Shown here one piece after another: positions 41,958 through 53,767 of a DNA stretch of 64,000 nucleotides. The position numbers and the translations under genes are program-made. Position 1 is the first letter of the stretch, and every line of letters begins with the position of its first letter. Under the pieces are notes generated by a model. It saw nothing but the letters and a program-made list of their open reading frames with translations. It was not told the origin of the DNA and ran no database searches. This stretch comes from Chondrus crispus (Eukaryota > Rhodophyta > Florideophyceae > Gigartinales > Gigartinaceae): contig NW_005179250.1 of assembly GCF_000350225.1 (NCBI RefSeq), positions 408,216 through 472,215 on the forward strand. The letters are read 5' to 3'.

Positions 41958-44900
41958 GGTTTGGGTGACGTCTCTGCCGGTACGTCTCCGGAGGCGTTGG
42001 GCGTAGCGTGACACTAGCTCCTCGGGGACGTGTGTACGCGCTGTCCAAGTGGGTTGGTCGTAGTCCGCCCACTTGATGAGGAACTCCGTAGTTCCGTCCT
42101 CCATGGTTCGATGCCGGAGTAGTCGTTCGACGGCATACTGAGTACCCTCGGTGACCTTGTCAGCAAGGTCATCCGGGGTTGTCGTGCTCGTCCGTGGTGC
42201 ACCCGTCAGCGGTGGCGCATACACGCAGCGATCTGCGGAGACGCGCTCGGTGACACCATCACGATCGATCGTGATGGTACGGCGGTCATTGGCGAGCACG
42301 CGGTAGGGTCCGACAGCGGGCGAGGCGAGCTTGTTCGATGTCTTAGCCCCATTGGTGGGGTTGAGATATACATATTCTCCGGGACGGAGCCGGGACTTAA
42401 TAGTCGTATGCGCTTATCGAAGTCGCGCTTGTAGCGAGCCTGCGTCCGAAGCAGGCTCCCGTAGGCCTTCTGGATAGTCGAGTCCAAGGTCTTGAGGAAC
42501 TCGGCACGTTGGATCCCCCTATCGGAAGGGGGCGCGTCGCCGTCCGCCCGTCGGAGAGAGAACTTCGGCAGTGGCCTGCTGAGCACGAGCTCAAACGGCG
42601 TGGTGCGTGTGGTGCGATGTACGTGGGAGTTGTACGCACACGTAAGCGGCCCCACGTACACATCCCAGTCGTCCTCGTGTTCACCCACGTAGTTCCTCAG
42701 CATCGAGGCGATTGTTTGGTTATATCGCTCGACTTGCCCGTTCGTCTGGGGATGGTACGCCGAAGTGTACAAATTCGTTATCCCCAGAACACGGCACGTG
42801 CTGTTGAAGAACTTGGCATTAAACAGAGGGCCGTTGTCGGAAAGCAACGTGCGAGGGACGCCATACTTGAACACCCACGAGTCGCAGAACGCAACTGCGA
42901 CCGTGTGCGCTGTTATCGTGCGGAGTGCAACGACTTGCGTTAGCTTACTGAAGCGGTCCGTAATCACGAGCAGGAACCGTTTTCCTGTCTTCGTCTTGGG
43001 GAGCGGCCCCAAGATGTCGATCGCGAGGCTCTCGAGGGGCCTCGTAGCTGGAAACAATCTCAATCGGTTGAGATGTTTCCTCAGCTTCACCCGGTTCATC
43101 GCGCAGGTTCGACACCCTCGCACCGTGGCTGCGACGTCTGCAGCCAGGTGGGGCCAGTAGTACTCGCGTCGAAGTGCGTAGTACATACGGTTCTGGCCCG
43201 GGCGCCCCGCGATGGCCGGGTTGTGGCACAGGCGAAGGAGCCTGGCGCGGAGCGTCCGAGTTACCACGACCTGAACGATATCAGGGTCGAAGGGGTGTCT
43301 CCGCTTGAGCACCCCTTGGTGATCCTCGAAGAACGCGGAGTCCCGGGACTCTGACTGTCGTGCCAAAACGGTTTGGCAGAAGTCATCCACGCGTTGCTCC
43401 TCGGCTATCTCCTCTATCGTAAGAGGGGCCGGAAGGTCGTCCTGCGGTGGGGCGACCGGGGAGTCGAGCGCGCCAGCCTCGAGGTCTTCGGCGCGCTGGA
43501 TGTCGGCGGCGTCGAACTCGTCGTTCTCCTCCCAAAACGAATTGGGTCCTTGGAGAGCGGGGGCTTCGTCGTCACCTCGCGGTTCGTCGCGAGTCCGTAC
43601 GCGCGGCCTTGTTCGGGCTTCGGCTTGGTTCCGTGTCGTTACGAAGACATGGACGGCCTGATGATCACAGCTCGCGGTACAAGCGTGGTCCGCGAGCTCA
43701 TTCGATACGTCTCGAACGGTCGTACCCCCATCGAAGGTGGGGATGTCGTCATCCACCTCGACGGTGAGGCGAGGGTCATCGGCGACCTTCGGCGACACGA
43801 TGCGTGACAGGGCATCGGGCACCTGATGCACGCGCCCGGGGCGGTACTGAATGGTGAAATCGTATTCAGCCAGACGTAGCCGCCACCGGGTGAGTCTTCC
43901 GGAACTCTCGGTGAAGGACATGAGCCACCTCAGGGCGTCGTGATCCGTTCGGACCGTGAACTTCGTTCCATCTACGTATGGCCGTAGTGTGCAGACGGCC
44001 CACACTACGGCGAGGCACTCGCGCTCCGTAGCGCTGTAGTTGCGCTCACTATCAGACAGTGACTACGACCAATATCCCACGGGTCGCCAGTCGTTCGGCC
44101 CTTCGTGCTCCTGTAGTAAGGTGCAGCCGAGCTGATAGGCACTCGCGTCGGTGTCTATCATGTATGGTCGACCATGCCGGGGCAGCGCGAGGATCGGCGG
44201 AGCGATCATGCCCTTCTTCAGGCTCTCGAACGCCTGAATTTGCGCCTCGGTGGGGTTGTAGAAGTCAGGATCCGAATCCTTGCGCGTCATGTCGGTCAGA
44301 GAACGCGCTATCTTCGCGAACCCGTTAACGAATCGGCGGTATACGTTACACGCCCCGAGGAACGAGCGCACCTGCGTCAGCGTCCTCGGGAACGTGAACG
44401 TCTTGAAGGCGTCGGTTGCCGTATCAGCCACGCTCAACTTACCTGGGGATATAACGTGCCCCAGTTAGTGCACCCTTCGGACGGAAGAAGCTGCACTTCT
44501 TGAGCTTGAGGGAGATGCCGGCACTCCGCAACAAGCTCAAGACGGTATCGAGATGCCTTGCGTGTTCCGCGTCCGTACGCGAGAACACGATAACGTCATC
44601 GAGATAGGCGAGGCATATTTGCCTGCGGACTCTGGAGAGCATGATATCGAGTGCACGTTGGAAGGTGGCCGGTGCCCCTTTTAATCCAAACGGCATGCGC
44701 AAATGGCGATACGTACCCATATATGTCGTGAAGGTAGTCTTATCCCTGTCCTCCGGAGCGACCGGGATCTGCCAATAACCGGAATTGCAGTCCAACGTCG
44801 TAAAGACGGCTGCATCTCCTAACGAGTCGATGCAGTCGTCCATACGCGGCAGCTGATACGAATCCGCTGCAGTCTTCGCGTTGAGGCGCCGATAGTCCAC

Positions 44901-46561
44901 GCAGAACCGAAGAGAGCCGTCTTTATTCGGTACGAGCACCACGGGGGACGCCCACTCGGTGCTCGCGGGCTCGATAACCCCTGCGTTCAACATCTTGTTG
45001 ACCTCCTTCGCGACCATTTGGGGCATGGCCGGGCCCTTCCGATAGGGCATAGAACGAATCGGTTTCGTTCCCGGTTCGAGGGGAATGCGGTGCTCCGTGG
45101 CTTGGATCGTTCCGAGCGCACCGCTCCACAGACTCGAATGCTTACGGAGCATCTCGAGCACGTGGCCACGGAGCTTGTCATCGTCGATGTATGACAAGTC
45201 AATCTCTTTTTCCCAATCCATCGGTAGATTTTCGGGATCCTTCTGCTGAGGGTACAGTACCCTCCGCCTTCGGTTGGGATATAGGTGACCGTTCGTCCGG
45301 GTCAACCCCTTCATTCCCATTGCCTTCTCGTCGGAGCTGGATCGGCCAGCTCCTTTCCTCTCCGACTTGATCGGTCAAGTCGGTCAGGTGCAACGCGTGC
45401 GTGATCCCCTCAGCGACTCGACGTTCGGGCGTGAGGATCGCGAGGGGGTTGCGCTTCGCGTATCCCACGACGGTGTGCTTCCGAAGCCGCCTCTACCGTC
45501 GCGAGAAGTTCGCGACGAGGACTTCGAATGTCTGGTTCGGCAGGACTTCCGCGACGCCATTCGTCAGTCTCACTCCATGTCGGTGTTGGAGTGAGGGCTT
45601 GGGCTCCAGGAACACGAGACCTCTCCCTGCGGTTGTCACAAGCGCACGGGCTTGCGACATCTGGGATGGTAACCCAGCGGGCGATTCGGATCGCCTGCGG
45701 GGCCTCCTCGCGTACCTCCCGACGACTCGTTTGGCGACCGTGTCGCCTCGTAGGGGAATACGGTTCCCCCTTCCCATCGACGATGGCAACCGAGCCACCG
45801 TGACGAAGCTCGAGCTTCTGTCCGTCGATGTCGATGCTGCGTACGTGAGCATCGATGAACGCGGTCCCAAGTAGAACGGGAACAGCGAGTTGTTCGGCCC
45901 CTACGAAAGGTATGCGGAACGTCGTGTTCCGCAACCGGACAGCGAGGCGGACGACCGCCGTAAGTCGAAGCGGGTTACTGTTCGCGCCAGCCAGGCGGGG
46001 TAATGGCGCGTCCCGTATTACGTAACGGGTCCAGTCGGGAGGAAGGTCGGCCTTCCTCACCAAGTTGTACCCCGAACACGTATCGACGGCGATCGTGTGG
46101 GGCCTAAACGCGTTGCCTTCGGTGGCCACGGAGCCCAAGACGTTATATATTTTCGACGTCATGAGGCATACGAGGCCATCGACCACCTTGGGCGCGACCT
46201 TATCGGTGAGGTCGTTCCGCCGGGGCCTTCGACTTCGGCGTTGGTCCCTCTTGCGTTTCCTTCGGCTCGAGTTGGGGGACGTTCGCGTCTCAGTGACGCT
46301 CGTCCCGGTGCTGGAGTCCGTACGAGGCGGACATTTCGTCGGCGACCTTGGGATCAAGGGGGTCAGGAGGTCGACCGACTCGTGTCGGTCGTCGTTAACC
46401 GCGTCTGGCTTGTTGCGCGTCACCGGGACGTCGGGTGTCTCGGTGATGCCTTCTTCCAACATCGGGTCTACGTGGGCTTCGGTGTTGGGTTTTTCCTGCA
46501 ATGTCGACACTGCTGGAGTCCCCGTGCTCGACTCCGATAGCGGGGAGGTATTATCGGACAA
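41934..46561 (-). pseudogene. pol: A2 pol, broken
   Basis: Same order as A1 pol: a Ser/Thr-rich N-terminal region (MSDNTSPLSESS), protease (about 46.2-45.7 kb), RT with AYLDDV at about 44.6 kb, RNase H (about 44.2-43.9 kb), integrase HHCC (about 43.2-43.1 kb) and core (LLSDNGPLFN, HPQTNGQVERYN), and a chromodomain (EFLIKWADYDQPTW, about 42.0-42.1 kb). It is near-identical to A1 over long runs. About five breaks. Confidence 0.88.
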
Positions 46562-46890
46562 TACGCCCCGTGTTCTTGGCGAGCACGCGGGGACCGGTCT
46601 AGTTCATAGGGAAAAGACGGCTCACGCGACCGCGTGTACGTAACCGTCTTTACCCTTTTTTCGAACTACCGGTGCTATCGAAGCTACCCCCTGGCTATCA
46701 GTGGCCAGGTCCCCTTCGGGTCCTTGGCAGCGTGGGTCGGGACGATCCCCCCACTGCGGCCGCGCGTCATCGGCGAAGTACCCGGGTACTTCCTGACCTT
46801 GAGCTGCGACATCCGGACGTCGCAGGATCTGAGGGACGTGTCGAACCGGTTCGCCTTCTTGTCCCTCTGCGGGTAGGAGATACGGATCCT

Positions 46891-49144
46891 CTACCCAATC
46901 TTGTAGGTACATGATCGCGTTCTGTACCTGTTGGGGTAACCGAGAACGGTGTCGGTCCCCTCTCCCTCCTTGGCGGGGTACCTTGTGTCGGCCTGGCTGT
47001 AGTCAGGCCGATCCCGACGATGGAGTTCGGTACGACGATACCCGCCTCCACGGGAGGCGAAGCGAGTGCCCCCACCCGACCGATTCGGGAAACCTTGACG
47101 CGGGGGACGACCCTCGCCGACCGCTTGCCGGAGGAGATTGCGCGCCCCGGGGCGCGTCTCCATCTGGTAGCGGTAGTTCCTGTACGCCGTGAACATTCGT
47201 TGTTCCGGCGACAGGAACGGGCAGGCGTACATGGCGTGTCCGTACGTACGACATAGCCAGCACATGTACGTGCTGCCGTCCGTTGAGGAAGGTCGCCGCG
47301 TGACGCGCCTCCTCATCGGTGAGGAGGGGCACGCGAGGGGCTTCACCTCCGGTATCTCGGTTTGAGATGTCGAGCTCAGCGACCGGGGGGTTCGTACCCC
47401 TGGGCGCTCTTGGAGTGGCCGCGAATGCGGTCGCGTAGCTCGACGTCGTTCCGGTCGACATTGGTGAAGGGGGTCGACCCCCTACTGGCCCTGCTCCTTG
47501 CGTAATGAGGACAGGGTCGGCCTGACACTCATCCTCCCCGACATGGAGGGTAGAGACGGGCGAACCTGTTGCGGCGGACTTCGTAGTCCTGCCAGCCCTC
47601 CCTGCCGGTTTCGAATCCGGCAGAGGTAAACTGCGTCGAGGGCGGTAAGTGGTTCCTTCCTCCGTTGCGATACGGCGGATGGTCGGAAGATCGGTCTTCT
47701 CGCGGCTCGGCAGCCGCTGCACTGTCACGGAAACTGCGGCACGGGTCGCAGGAGCGAGTCCGCGCACGAAGTAGTGCGCGAGGGACTGTTCGGAGAACAC
47801 TGCCGTGCACCGGAACGCGGCAGTTTCGAGCCGGTCCGCGAACGTGCTCTCCGTTTCATGAGATTGCTGTCGCGCCGTCGCGACAGCGTCGTACGCTTCA
47901 CCTAACACGTCGTCGGTTAGGTGGCGTTTCAGGAACTGGTTCACGAGTCCCAGCCAACTGACGTCGTCGTGTAGTTGGCCGGCGCGGAGGCCACGCATCG
48001 TATAACTCGTATACAGGCGCTCCGCGTCGCGCTCTAAGAAGTGCGCGAGGACTCTCACCGCAACACCTTCGGTCAGGTGTTGCGAGTTGAAGGTTATCCG
48101 AATATCCTTCAAGAACGGCAGCAGCTCGATCGGGTCCGTACCGTCGAAGCTACGCATCGTGGGACGGATCCGACGACAGCGTTGGACGTACTTCGCGATC
48201 CGTCCGGTGTCACCCGAGGTGACGAGCCTCGAGGTGTTGTCCAAGCGGTACATACGATAGTCAGCGACGGCGCTGAACTCTTGGATCATCGTATGCACCG
48301 GCTCGAGCCCGGGCTCGGCGGGACCTAGTGTGCCAAAGGCAGTGACGGGTAGCGTACGGACGTCTACCGGACCGGGATGCGCGGTGTAACCCGCTGGCGG
48401 GTAGCCGCCCCAGCGGGGTTCGACGGAGAACATGGGTTCTCCGGATCCGTGAGCGGCTCCTCCAGGGTCCTGTACGTCGGCGTACGATACGCTTTCAATC
48501 TGCCGACTACTTCCGGGGATAGGCGGCAATGCTTGGGTCTCGGACGCGAGATTCGCGCCCATCGGAGGACAGTTTCCTTCTGCAGTCCGACTAGTGTCGG
48601 CGCCAGTCGGACGCCAACCTTCCGGAGCGACGGCGCTCGGGGGTTGGGCACCACCGGGCCCTCTCGTGGGGGCACCGGGCATCCTTGGTCCGTTCCATGT
48701 CACGAGCATGCTGTCGCGTAGCGTTGAGCTCGGCGGAGAGGTGCGCGAACGCACCCAACTGTTCTGCTGACGGGGGCGGTCGATCGTCGGAACGTGTCGT
48801 CGAGGTCGGCCTCGTGGGGCGACCTTGCCCGTGCAGTACGGGCTGTGCGAGGCGTGAGTTTTCGACGAGCACCAGTTGCGAGTGTAACTCGTCGACTAGT
48901 GCTCGGAGATTCTCCAAGGACTGGCTCACTCGATCGAACCTCCCTTCACGTAGAGAGCGGAGCTCGTCCATATATCGCGAGTAGACGGCGTCCGTCACGT
49001 CTATACGGAGTGAAGTACGGACTTCCTCGATGTAGTCAGCTATGCGATCGAACANNNNNNNNNNNNNNNNNNNNNNNNNNNNNNNNNNNNNNNNNNNNNN
49101 NNNNNNNNTCGGGGGACTCGGGCGACGGTTCGCGGTCTCGGAGA
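46891..49144 (-). pseudogene. gag: A2 gag, broken, with an assembly gap
   Basis: Gag closely matching A1: an N-terminal coiled-coil-like segment (DRIADYIEEVRTSLRIDV), a capsid-like middle and a zinc knuckle (CWLCRTYGHAMYAC) near 47.26 kb. The N run 49055-49108 falls at the expected start codon, so the start cannot be read. Similarity to A1 ends at about 49144, in the leader. One or two breaks. Confidence 0.8.
49055..49108. other. Assembly gap (54 N)
   Basis: Fifty-four N sit in the A2 gag start. The matching place in A1 (about 21148-21164) is only 17 bases, so the gap size is probably nominal. Confidence 0.95.
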
Positions 49145-49302
49145 CCAGCGTCGCCGTCGCCGAACGGCGGTGATGGTGCGTGCATAGCGGCCGCCCTCGG
49201 ATCCGCCCGTTCGGACCGGATCGAGCTGGCGTATTCTTGACCCATCTCAACGCGTACGGACGCGGAGGAAAAAGAAAGTCTTCTCGGAAAGATCTCGGGG
49301 TC

Positions 49303-49320
49303 TTCTAGGTCGGGAGACCA
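49303..49320 (-). promoter_or_regulatory. A2 primer-binding site (tRNA-Tyr type)
   Basis: The minus strand reads TGGTCTCCCGACCTAGAA one base inside the 5' LTR. It is identical over 18 bases to the site in the B elements and differs from that of A1. Confidence 0.75.
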
Positions 49321-49321
49321 C

Positions 49322-50025
49322 TGTAGCATAAACACCCCCAGACGACTGGAGGTGTATGCGCAGTTCGACCTGTAGACCCAGTTCGAACGGGAAGACGGGT
49401 GAAGCACCAGCTAACGAGGCAGGGAAGCGGGCCCTGGTAGCGGTGTGGTAGAGCGGGAAGGTCGGGGACGAGCGCACGCGCGGGCCGATCTACGCCTCGA
49501 CGCCCCGGAGCAGCGCTGGGTAACGTACCAGCGCTGACGGGCGGAGGCGGATCTAGGCTCGCTCGCGCACGCGTGTGTCCCGTACCCGCTCCCTTCCTCC
49601 TAACGCGCGAGAAGGCGAAGGCGCGTAGTTAGAATAAGCTAGGTGGACTGACCTTGGCGGTCGGTTGAGGACAAGTCCGTGCTTGCCCTCCTCCTGCCGC
49701 CGTCGGTCCGCTCCATATTTAATATTCAAAACAATCTATCATAACACTGCAGTACCGAGGTACTGTAGTGGGCTACTGTAGTACAGGTCGGCCTGCACTG
49801 TAATACTGTCAACTATGTCGAGGCTGACAGTGCACGAAATACCTGTGGTGCGTGCGTGCTTCGTTCGCGCGTGGTACACGTGTGTACGTGTATGCGCGTG
49901 TCCCTTGTCCCCGTGGTGTACACGTGGACCGGCGCGGCTGTACTGTAGAGCGTCGAGCTCTACAGTAGGGGATCCTGTTGTTGATCCAATTCTAACTAAA
50001 AAGCCCAAGGGGGGGTTATACTAGA
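49322..50025 (-). repeat. A2 5' LTR, about 704 bp
   Basis: It begins TGTAGCATAAACACCCCC on the plus strand and ends TTATACTAGA, nearly the family end. It differs from 34944-35643 at roughly 35-40 places. The terminal-hairpin loop has the same orientation as in the solo LTR and is reversed relative to 34944-35643. Confidence 0.88.
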
Positions 50026-50263
50026 CCGGGGCGCGGTGCGCCTCTGCCACTGCGGGTGCTCAATCGCCCGGAGGCGGAGTCTCACCCTTGATCCGATCGG
50101 TTCATCGTCGAATACGTTTCGCGATCGACGCGGTGATTTCTCAACCTTTTCCGTCGGTACAGCGCAATCGAGCGACTACGCGTGCGGCTCAACCTCAAGA
50201 GTTATCCCCTCTACAAGAGTACTAAAATGTGGGATAACTCCTCTCCGCCTTGGGTTGGGTGAG
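50026..50263. other. Spacer between A2 and B2
   Basis: Short GC-rich stretch. It does not continue the copia fragment found on the other side of A2, and no gene is recognised. Confidence 0.5.
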
Positions 50264-51389
50264 TGTAGTGCAATAATGGGCTCTACATGGGGGTGGAACG
50301 AGATGAGAATAATTGGATATGACAAGTAGTCCGGGTTCGTGGACACACGTGTGAATAATTGCACAGTTTTAATTTTTAATTATTTTATTTTATTTAGTTA
50401 ATTAGTTGGCATTAATTTTGCTGACATTAGATTAGATCTAGGATCTAGCGCCGCGAGCTACTTTAGTGGCTCCGGCGGGGCGATATATACCTTAGCCCTC
50501 TGACCACCAAGTCAGTAAAGGTAACCCGAGTTGCCAGAGTTGAATATCGCCTTGGTCGAAGTCCGTCTTTCCCAAGACGCTCCCTTTTACCACAGATTAC
50601 GGTATCCTTTGCGCTCGGGGGTTCCCTTTCCTTTTCCTTTATTTCACCTATCCTTTTCTATTTCTATCTCTATTTCTATTCTCCTATCTTGTGTTGGTTC
50701 CACAGTGCCTGATTGCGATCCGCATTGTGACGACTGGAGTCATCGGGCTCTTGTGTTGGTTCTTTTGTTTGTTGTTGGTGCCATCGGCTTTGGTTGCGAC
50801 CGGACCGGTGTAGGTGTCTTGGCCATCGGACGACACGTGGGTGTAGCGCTGCTACTTGTTTACGTTCACCGACGGAGGCTGTTGCAACGACGTTTTCCTC
50901 GAAGGTCCTGTTGTGTATACGAGACAGTGTTGGTTCTATCGGACACAGGTTGCGACCGTTCCGGTGTCGGTACTTTGCCATCGGGCAGTACGGAGGTGTA
51001 GCGCTGCTACGTGTTTGCTAATTCCCGACGGGCTGCGTTGCGACGCCCCCGTCGAAGACCTTATCAAGGGTATAAGGTGTAACAGGCGCTTCGCGAGCAT
51101 TGGATTTACGACCCATCGGGCCCGGCTTCCTAATTACCGCCCCGAACTCGCCGAGCAACTGCCTGTACAAGACTCTACCACCCTTCGTCCCGGGCCGGGC
51201 ATTTTCCTTTTGCCCCCCCTATCAGGGACTTGAGCTACTGTGGGCCGCAAACCCGCTTAAAGGGAAAGGAAGAATCGAACACTCCGTAGGGCTGTGCCGT
51301 CAGCAACTCTTGTTGGTTGTTGTTTGTTGGTTGTGTTGTCGCTGGACCGTTGGACCCTGGTTCCGGCCTGACAGGCACATTGCGCTACA
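50264..51389 (+). repeat. B2 5' LTR, 1,126 bp
   Basis: It begins TGTAGTGCAAT and ends ATTGCGCTACA. Close to B1, but with about 85 extra bases near 50700-50785, a single copy of the 131-bp unit and a divergent first 60 bases after the terminus. Confidence 0.85.
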
Positions 51390-51393
51390 TAAG

Positions 51394-51411
51394 TGGTCTC
51401 CCGACCTAGAA
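51394..51411 (+). promoter_or_regulatory. B2 primer-binding site (tRNA-Tyr type)
   Basis: TGGTCTCCCGACCTAGAA, four bases after the LTR, the same as in B1 and A2. Confidence 0.7.
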
Positions 51412-51481
51412 TCTGGAACTGAAATCAGAAGTCGGAAATAGGTAAATTAGTTGGATAGGTCTCGTTTATTAAGAGCGGACC

Positions 51482-53767
51482 ATGGCATCAAGCCAACCCA
51501 AGGACGTCGGTCCTGGGGTCAGGAGGGCTAGATCAGCTCAAGAGTCGAGGATTCCGCGTGAACCTCGTACGCGAAGCCAAGGAAATTCGGCTGCTGATCC
51601 AGTTGCAGAAGCGTCCCCTTCGGGGACGGCCGTTGAGAAGAACGGCCTGGAAGAGAAGTTCGAAAAATTGAGCAAGGAGGTTCGTCAGGAGACGAAGAAC
51701 AAGCTCGACGAACTTCTGGGTGTTTTTCAGAAGCAACAGGAGTTGCTAAAATCCGAGTTCCACGCTGCGCTTGAAGAGCTGATAGCCCGTGTGGTTCTCG
51801 TTGAGAATTTAGGTACCGATGCGTCCCAGGGCCGAGATCCGGAAGTGCTGGATTCGCTGAAGCTCGCCGCGAAAGAAGCGCGGCGAGACGCGAATCAGGC
51901 CCTGGAAACGCTGGCCAAGACAAGGGACAGCATCGACGACCGGTTCTACCGCGCTTCGCGGCGACTCAAGGACCTTGAGCAAGCTGCGGGCCGGGCCGAA
52001 CCAAGTTTGGACGCCGGATCGCTCTCCGACGGAGAAGAAACCGACAGTCCAACGAAGAAGGACAAGTCAGTCCGAACCCGGGATTCCAAGTGGAGGAAAC
52101 CCAAGTCGGCCAAGGGCCGAAAGAAGAAGAAAAGTCACTGTAGTGACGACCGCGAAAATTGCGACTCAAATTCGGAGTCGAATGTTTCAGAAGAAAATGG
52201 TGAAGACGGTTCGTCGAACCATTCAAGAAATTCCGACCGAAGATCGACAGACGGAAATGGAATTTCGTCAAATAAGAAGAGCTCCAAAAGAGGCGGAGTC
52301 ACTTCGTCTGCCTCGCGGAGAGATCAAGAAGCGGAACCAGAAGACATCGCGACGCGGCGCGGACCGCGATGGGAGGGGTTGGAGGAATTAAATCTGACCA
52401 ACCACCTCTTCAAGAAGTTGCTTTCGTACGGGACCTACCGCCTGCGGAACCTGCAGACACGTTTGTCGGGCAAGCGGCGGACCGCCGTGCGAAAGATCAG
52501 AAGAGACATACCACCAAAGGTGAAGAGAGACAATACGTTCACAGGAGACGATGGCGTATTTGTTCTAGATTTTTTAGCTAAGATAGTCCAAGAATTCGAC
52601 ATCCAGGAGATGAACGAAGGCCAAGCGATCCGCTTGCTACCGGAGTTCCTCAGCGGAATCGCCTTGAGGCAGTACACTTCGGTGTCACAAACGGCGGGGT
52701 TCCACCATGGGAAAATATCCGTCTGGCCGGAGGCCGTACAGTGGGTATTGCGAAGCTTCGCCACTGATGAGGCAATCCGCCAAGCCGTACTCGCTTTACG
52801 GGAAGTACAGCAGCTACCGTCTGAAGACGAGACGAAATTTTATATCCGTCTGACGGACGCGAGCAATGGATGTGGAAACGTATATTCGATGGAAGAACAG
52901 ATGACAATGTTTATTGAAGGACTCGATTCGAGTATCAAGCCGATGGTATCTCAATACCGACAAGAAAATCGGGACGTTTCGTTTTTGAGACTAGTTAATT
53001 ATGCGAAGGCGCATGGCCCGGCGAGCCGCGCCAAGGAGAGGAAGACTAGGAGAGTCACCATCCAAGCGCCAGCGACGTTAAGGACGGGGGGGAAGCAGAA
53101 GCCTTCGCACCCCACGCGAAAACCCCGCGGCGCTGTCCACTTGGCCGATTCACTTTCTGCGTCCAGAGGATCTAGTACTGTTGATCAGGAAGAAAATGGA
53201 TACGCAGGAGCCCTGGTCGCCGAGGGCGACTTTTATGACCCCTTCGAGGGGTATGGAGACGAGGATCACGGGGCTAGTGGGATGTCTACGCTACAGACGC
53301 CCACGTATACGACGGACTCGTATACAGAGGCCGCGGATCCCGTGTTAGCGTTTCGAGGGCGCGGACACACGCCAGCGCTAAGAATTCCGATGGAAGACAA
53401 GGGTACGGCCTTCAGAATACCGGGCTGGACGGGCCGGCCGACGGCCCGAGGACCGCCAAGGTCGCCGTACCCTCAGAAGAAGCATGGCCTCGTATGCTAC
53501 CATTGCTACGAGAAGGGGCACGGAGCGCCTACGTGTTTGCTCTCGTTCCGAGAGATGCACCGAGTTCTGAAGAACTACGAGATGCTCTCCCCGATGGAGA
53601 GGTTGGGAATTCCGTCGACAACTTACCTGAAGGTAAAACAGTGGATCGAATCACAGGCGGCGAGCACACCGAGTGCCTCTGCCGAAGGCTCGAACCGGAC
53701 ATCAGGAAGGCCGGCCGCGGGGCCGTCGTCGGATTGGAGAAGAAATCCGCAGCAGCAGGAAAACTAA
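51482..53767 (+). CDS. gag: B2 gag, 761 aa
   Basis: Looks whole, from ATG 51482 (MASSQPKDVGPG). Residues 50-115 are coiled-coil-like (KLSKEVRQETKNKLDELLG, KQQELLKSEFHAALEEL), followed by a Lys/Ser/Asp-rich linker (about 180-285), a capsid-like segment (about 300-510) and a zinc knuckle C-X2-C-X4-H-X4-C (CYHCYEKGHGAPTC) near residue 673. It packages element RNA into cytoplasmic particles. The pol frame overlaps the last 270 bases in the -1 register. The same overlap occurs in B1, consistent with programmed -1 frameshifting known in Ty3/gypsy elements. Confidence 0.88.
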   Translation: MASSQPKDVGPGVRRARSAQESRIPREPRTRSQGNSAADPVAEASPSGTAVEKNGLEEKFEKLSKEVRQETKNKLDELLGVFQKQQELLKSEFHAALEELIARVVLVENLGTDASQGRDPEVLDSLKLAAKEARRDANQALETLAKTRDSIDDRFYRASRRLKDLEQAAGRAEPSLDAGSLSDGEETDSPTKKDKSVRTRDSKWRKPKSAKGRKKKKSHCSDDRENCDSNSESNVSEENGEDGSSNHSRNSDRRSTDGNGISSNKKSSKRGGVTSSASRRDQEAEPEDIATRRGPRWEGLEELNLTNHLFKKLLSYGTYRLRNLQTRLSGKRRTAVRKIRRDIPPKVKRDNTFTGDDGVFVLDFLAKIVQEFDIQEMNEGQAIRLLPEFLSGIALRQYTSVSQTAGFHHGKISVWPEAVQWVLRSFATDEAIRQAVLALREVQQLPSEDETKFYIRLTDASNGCGNVYSMEEQMTMFIEGLDSSIKPMVSQYRQENRDVSFLRLVNYAKAHGPASRAKERKTRRVTIQAPATLRTGGKQKPSHPTRKPRGAVHLADSLSASRGSSTVDQEENGYAGALVAEGDFYDPFEGYGDEDHGASGMSTLQTPTYTTDSYTEAADPVLAFRGRGHTPALRIPMEDKGTAFRIPGWTGRPTARGPPRSPYPQKKHGLVCYHCYEKGHGAPTCLLSFREMHRVLKNYEMLSPMERLGIPSTTYLKVKQWIESQAASTPSASAEGSNRTSGRPAAGPSSDWRRNPQQQEN

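Larger units (their letters stand above)
34944..50025 (-). mobile_element. Element A2: older Ty3/gypsy chromovirus with antisense gene, 15.1 kb
   Basis: A relative of A1 on the minus strand. The 5' LTR is 49322-50025, the primer site 49320-49303, gag about 49.1-46.9 kb, pol 46561-41934 and a first polypurine tract 41922-41936. An unassigned stretch containing a solo LTR follows, then the antisense gene 35703-38146, a second polypurine tract at 35645-35660 and the 3' LTR 34944-35643. The two LTRs differ at roughly 5% of positions by eye, far more than in A1, so it is older or mosaic. It is broken, with about five or six breaks in gag-pol and about one in the antisense gene. Flanks (GATTG / CCGGG) do not match. 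Confidence 0.88.

Noticed and set aside
50026-50263. Continuation of the copia element beyond A2
   Set aside because: No copia reverse transcriptase motif is readable on the minus strand.
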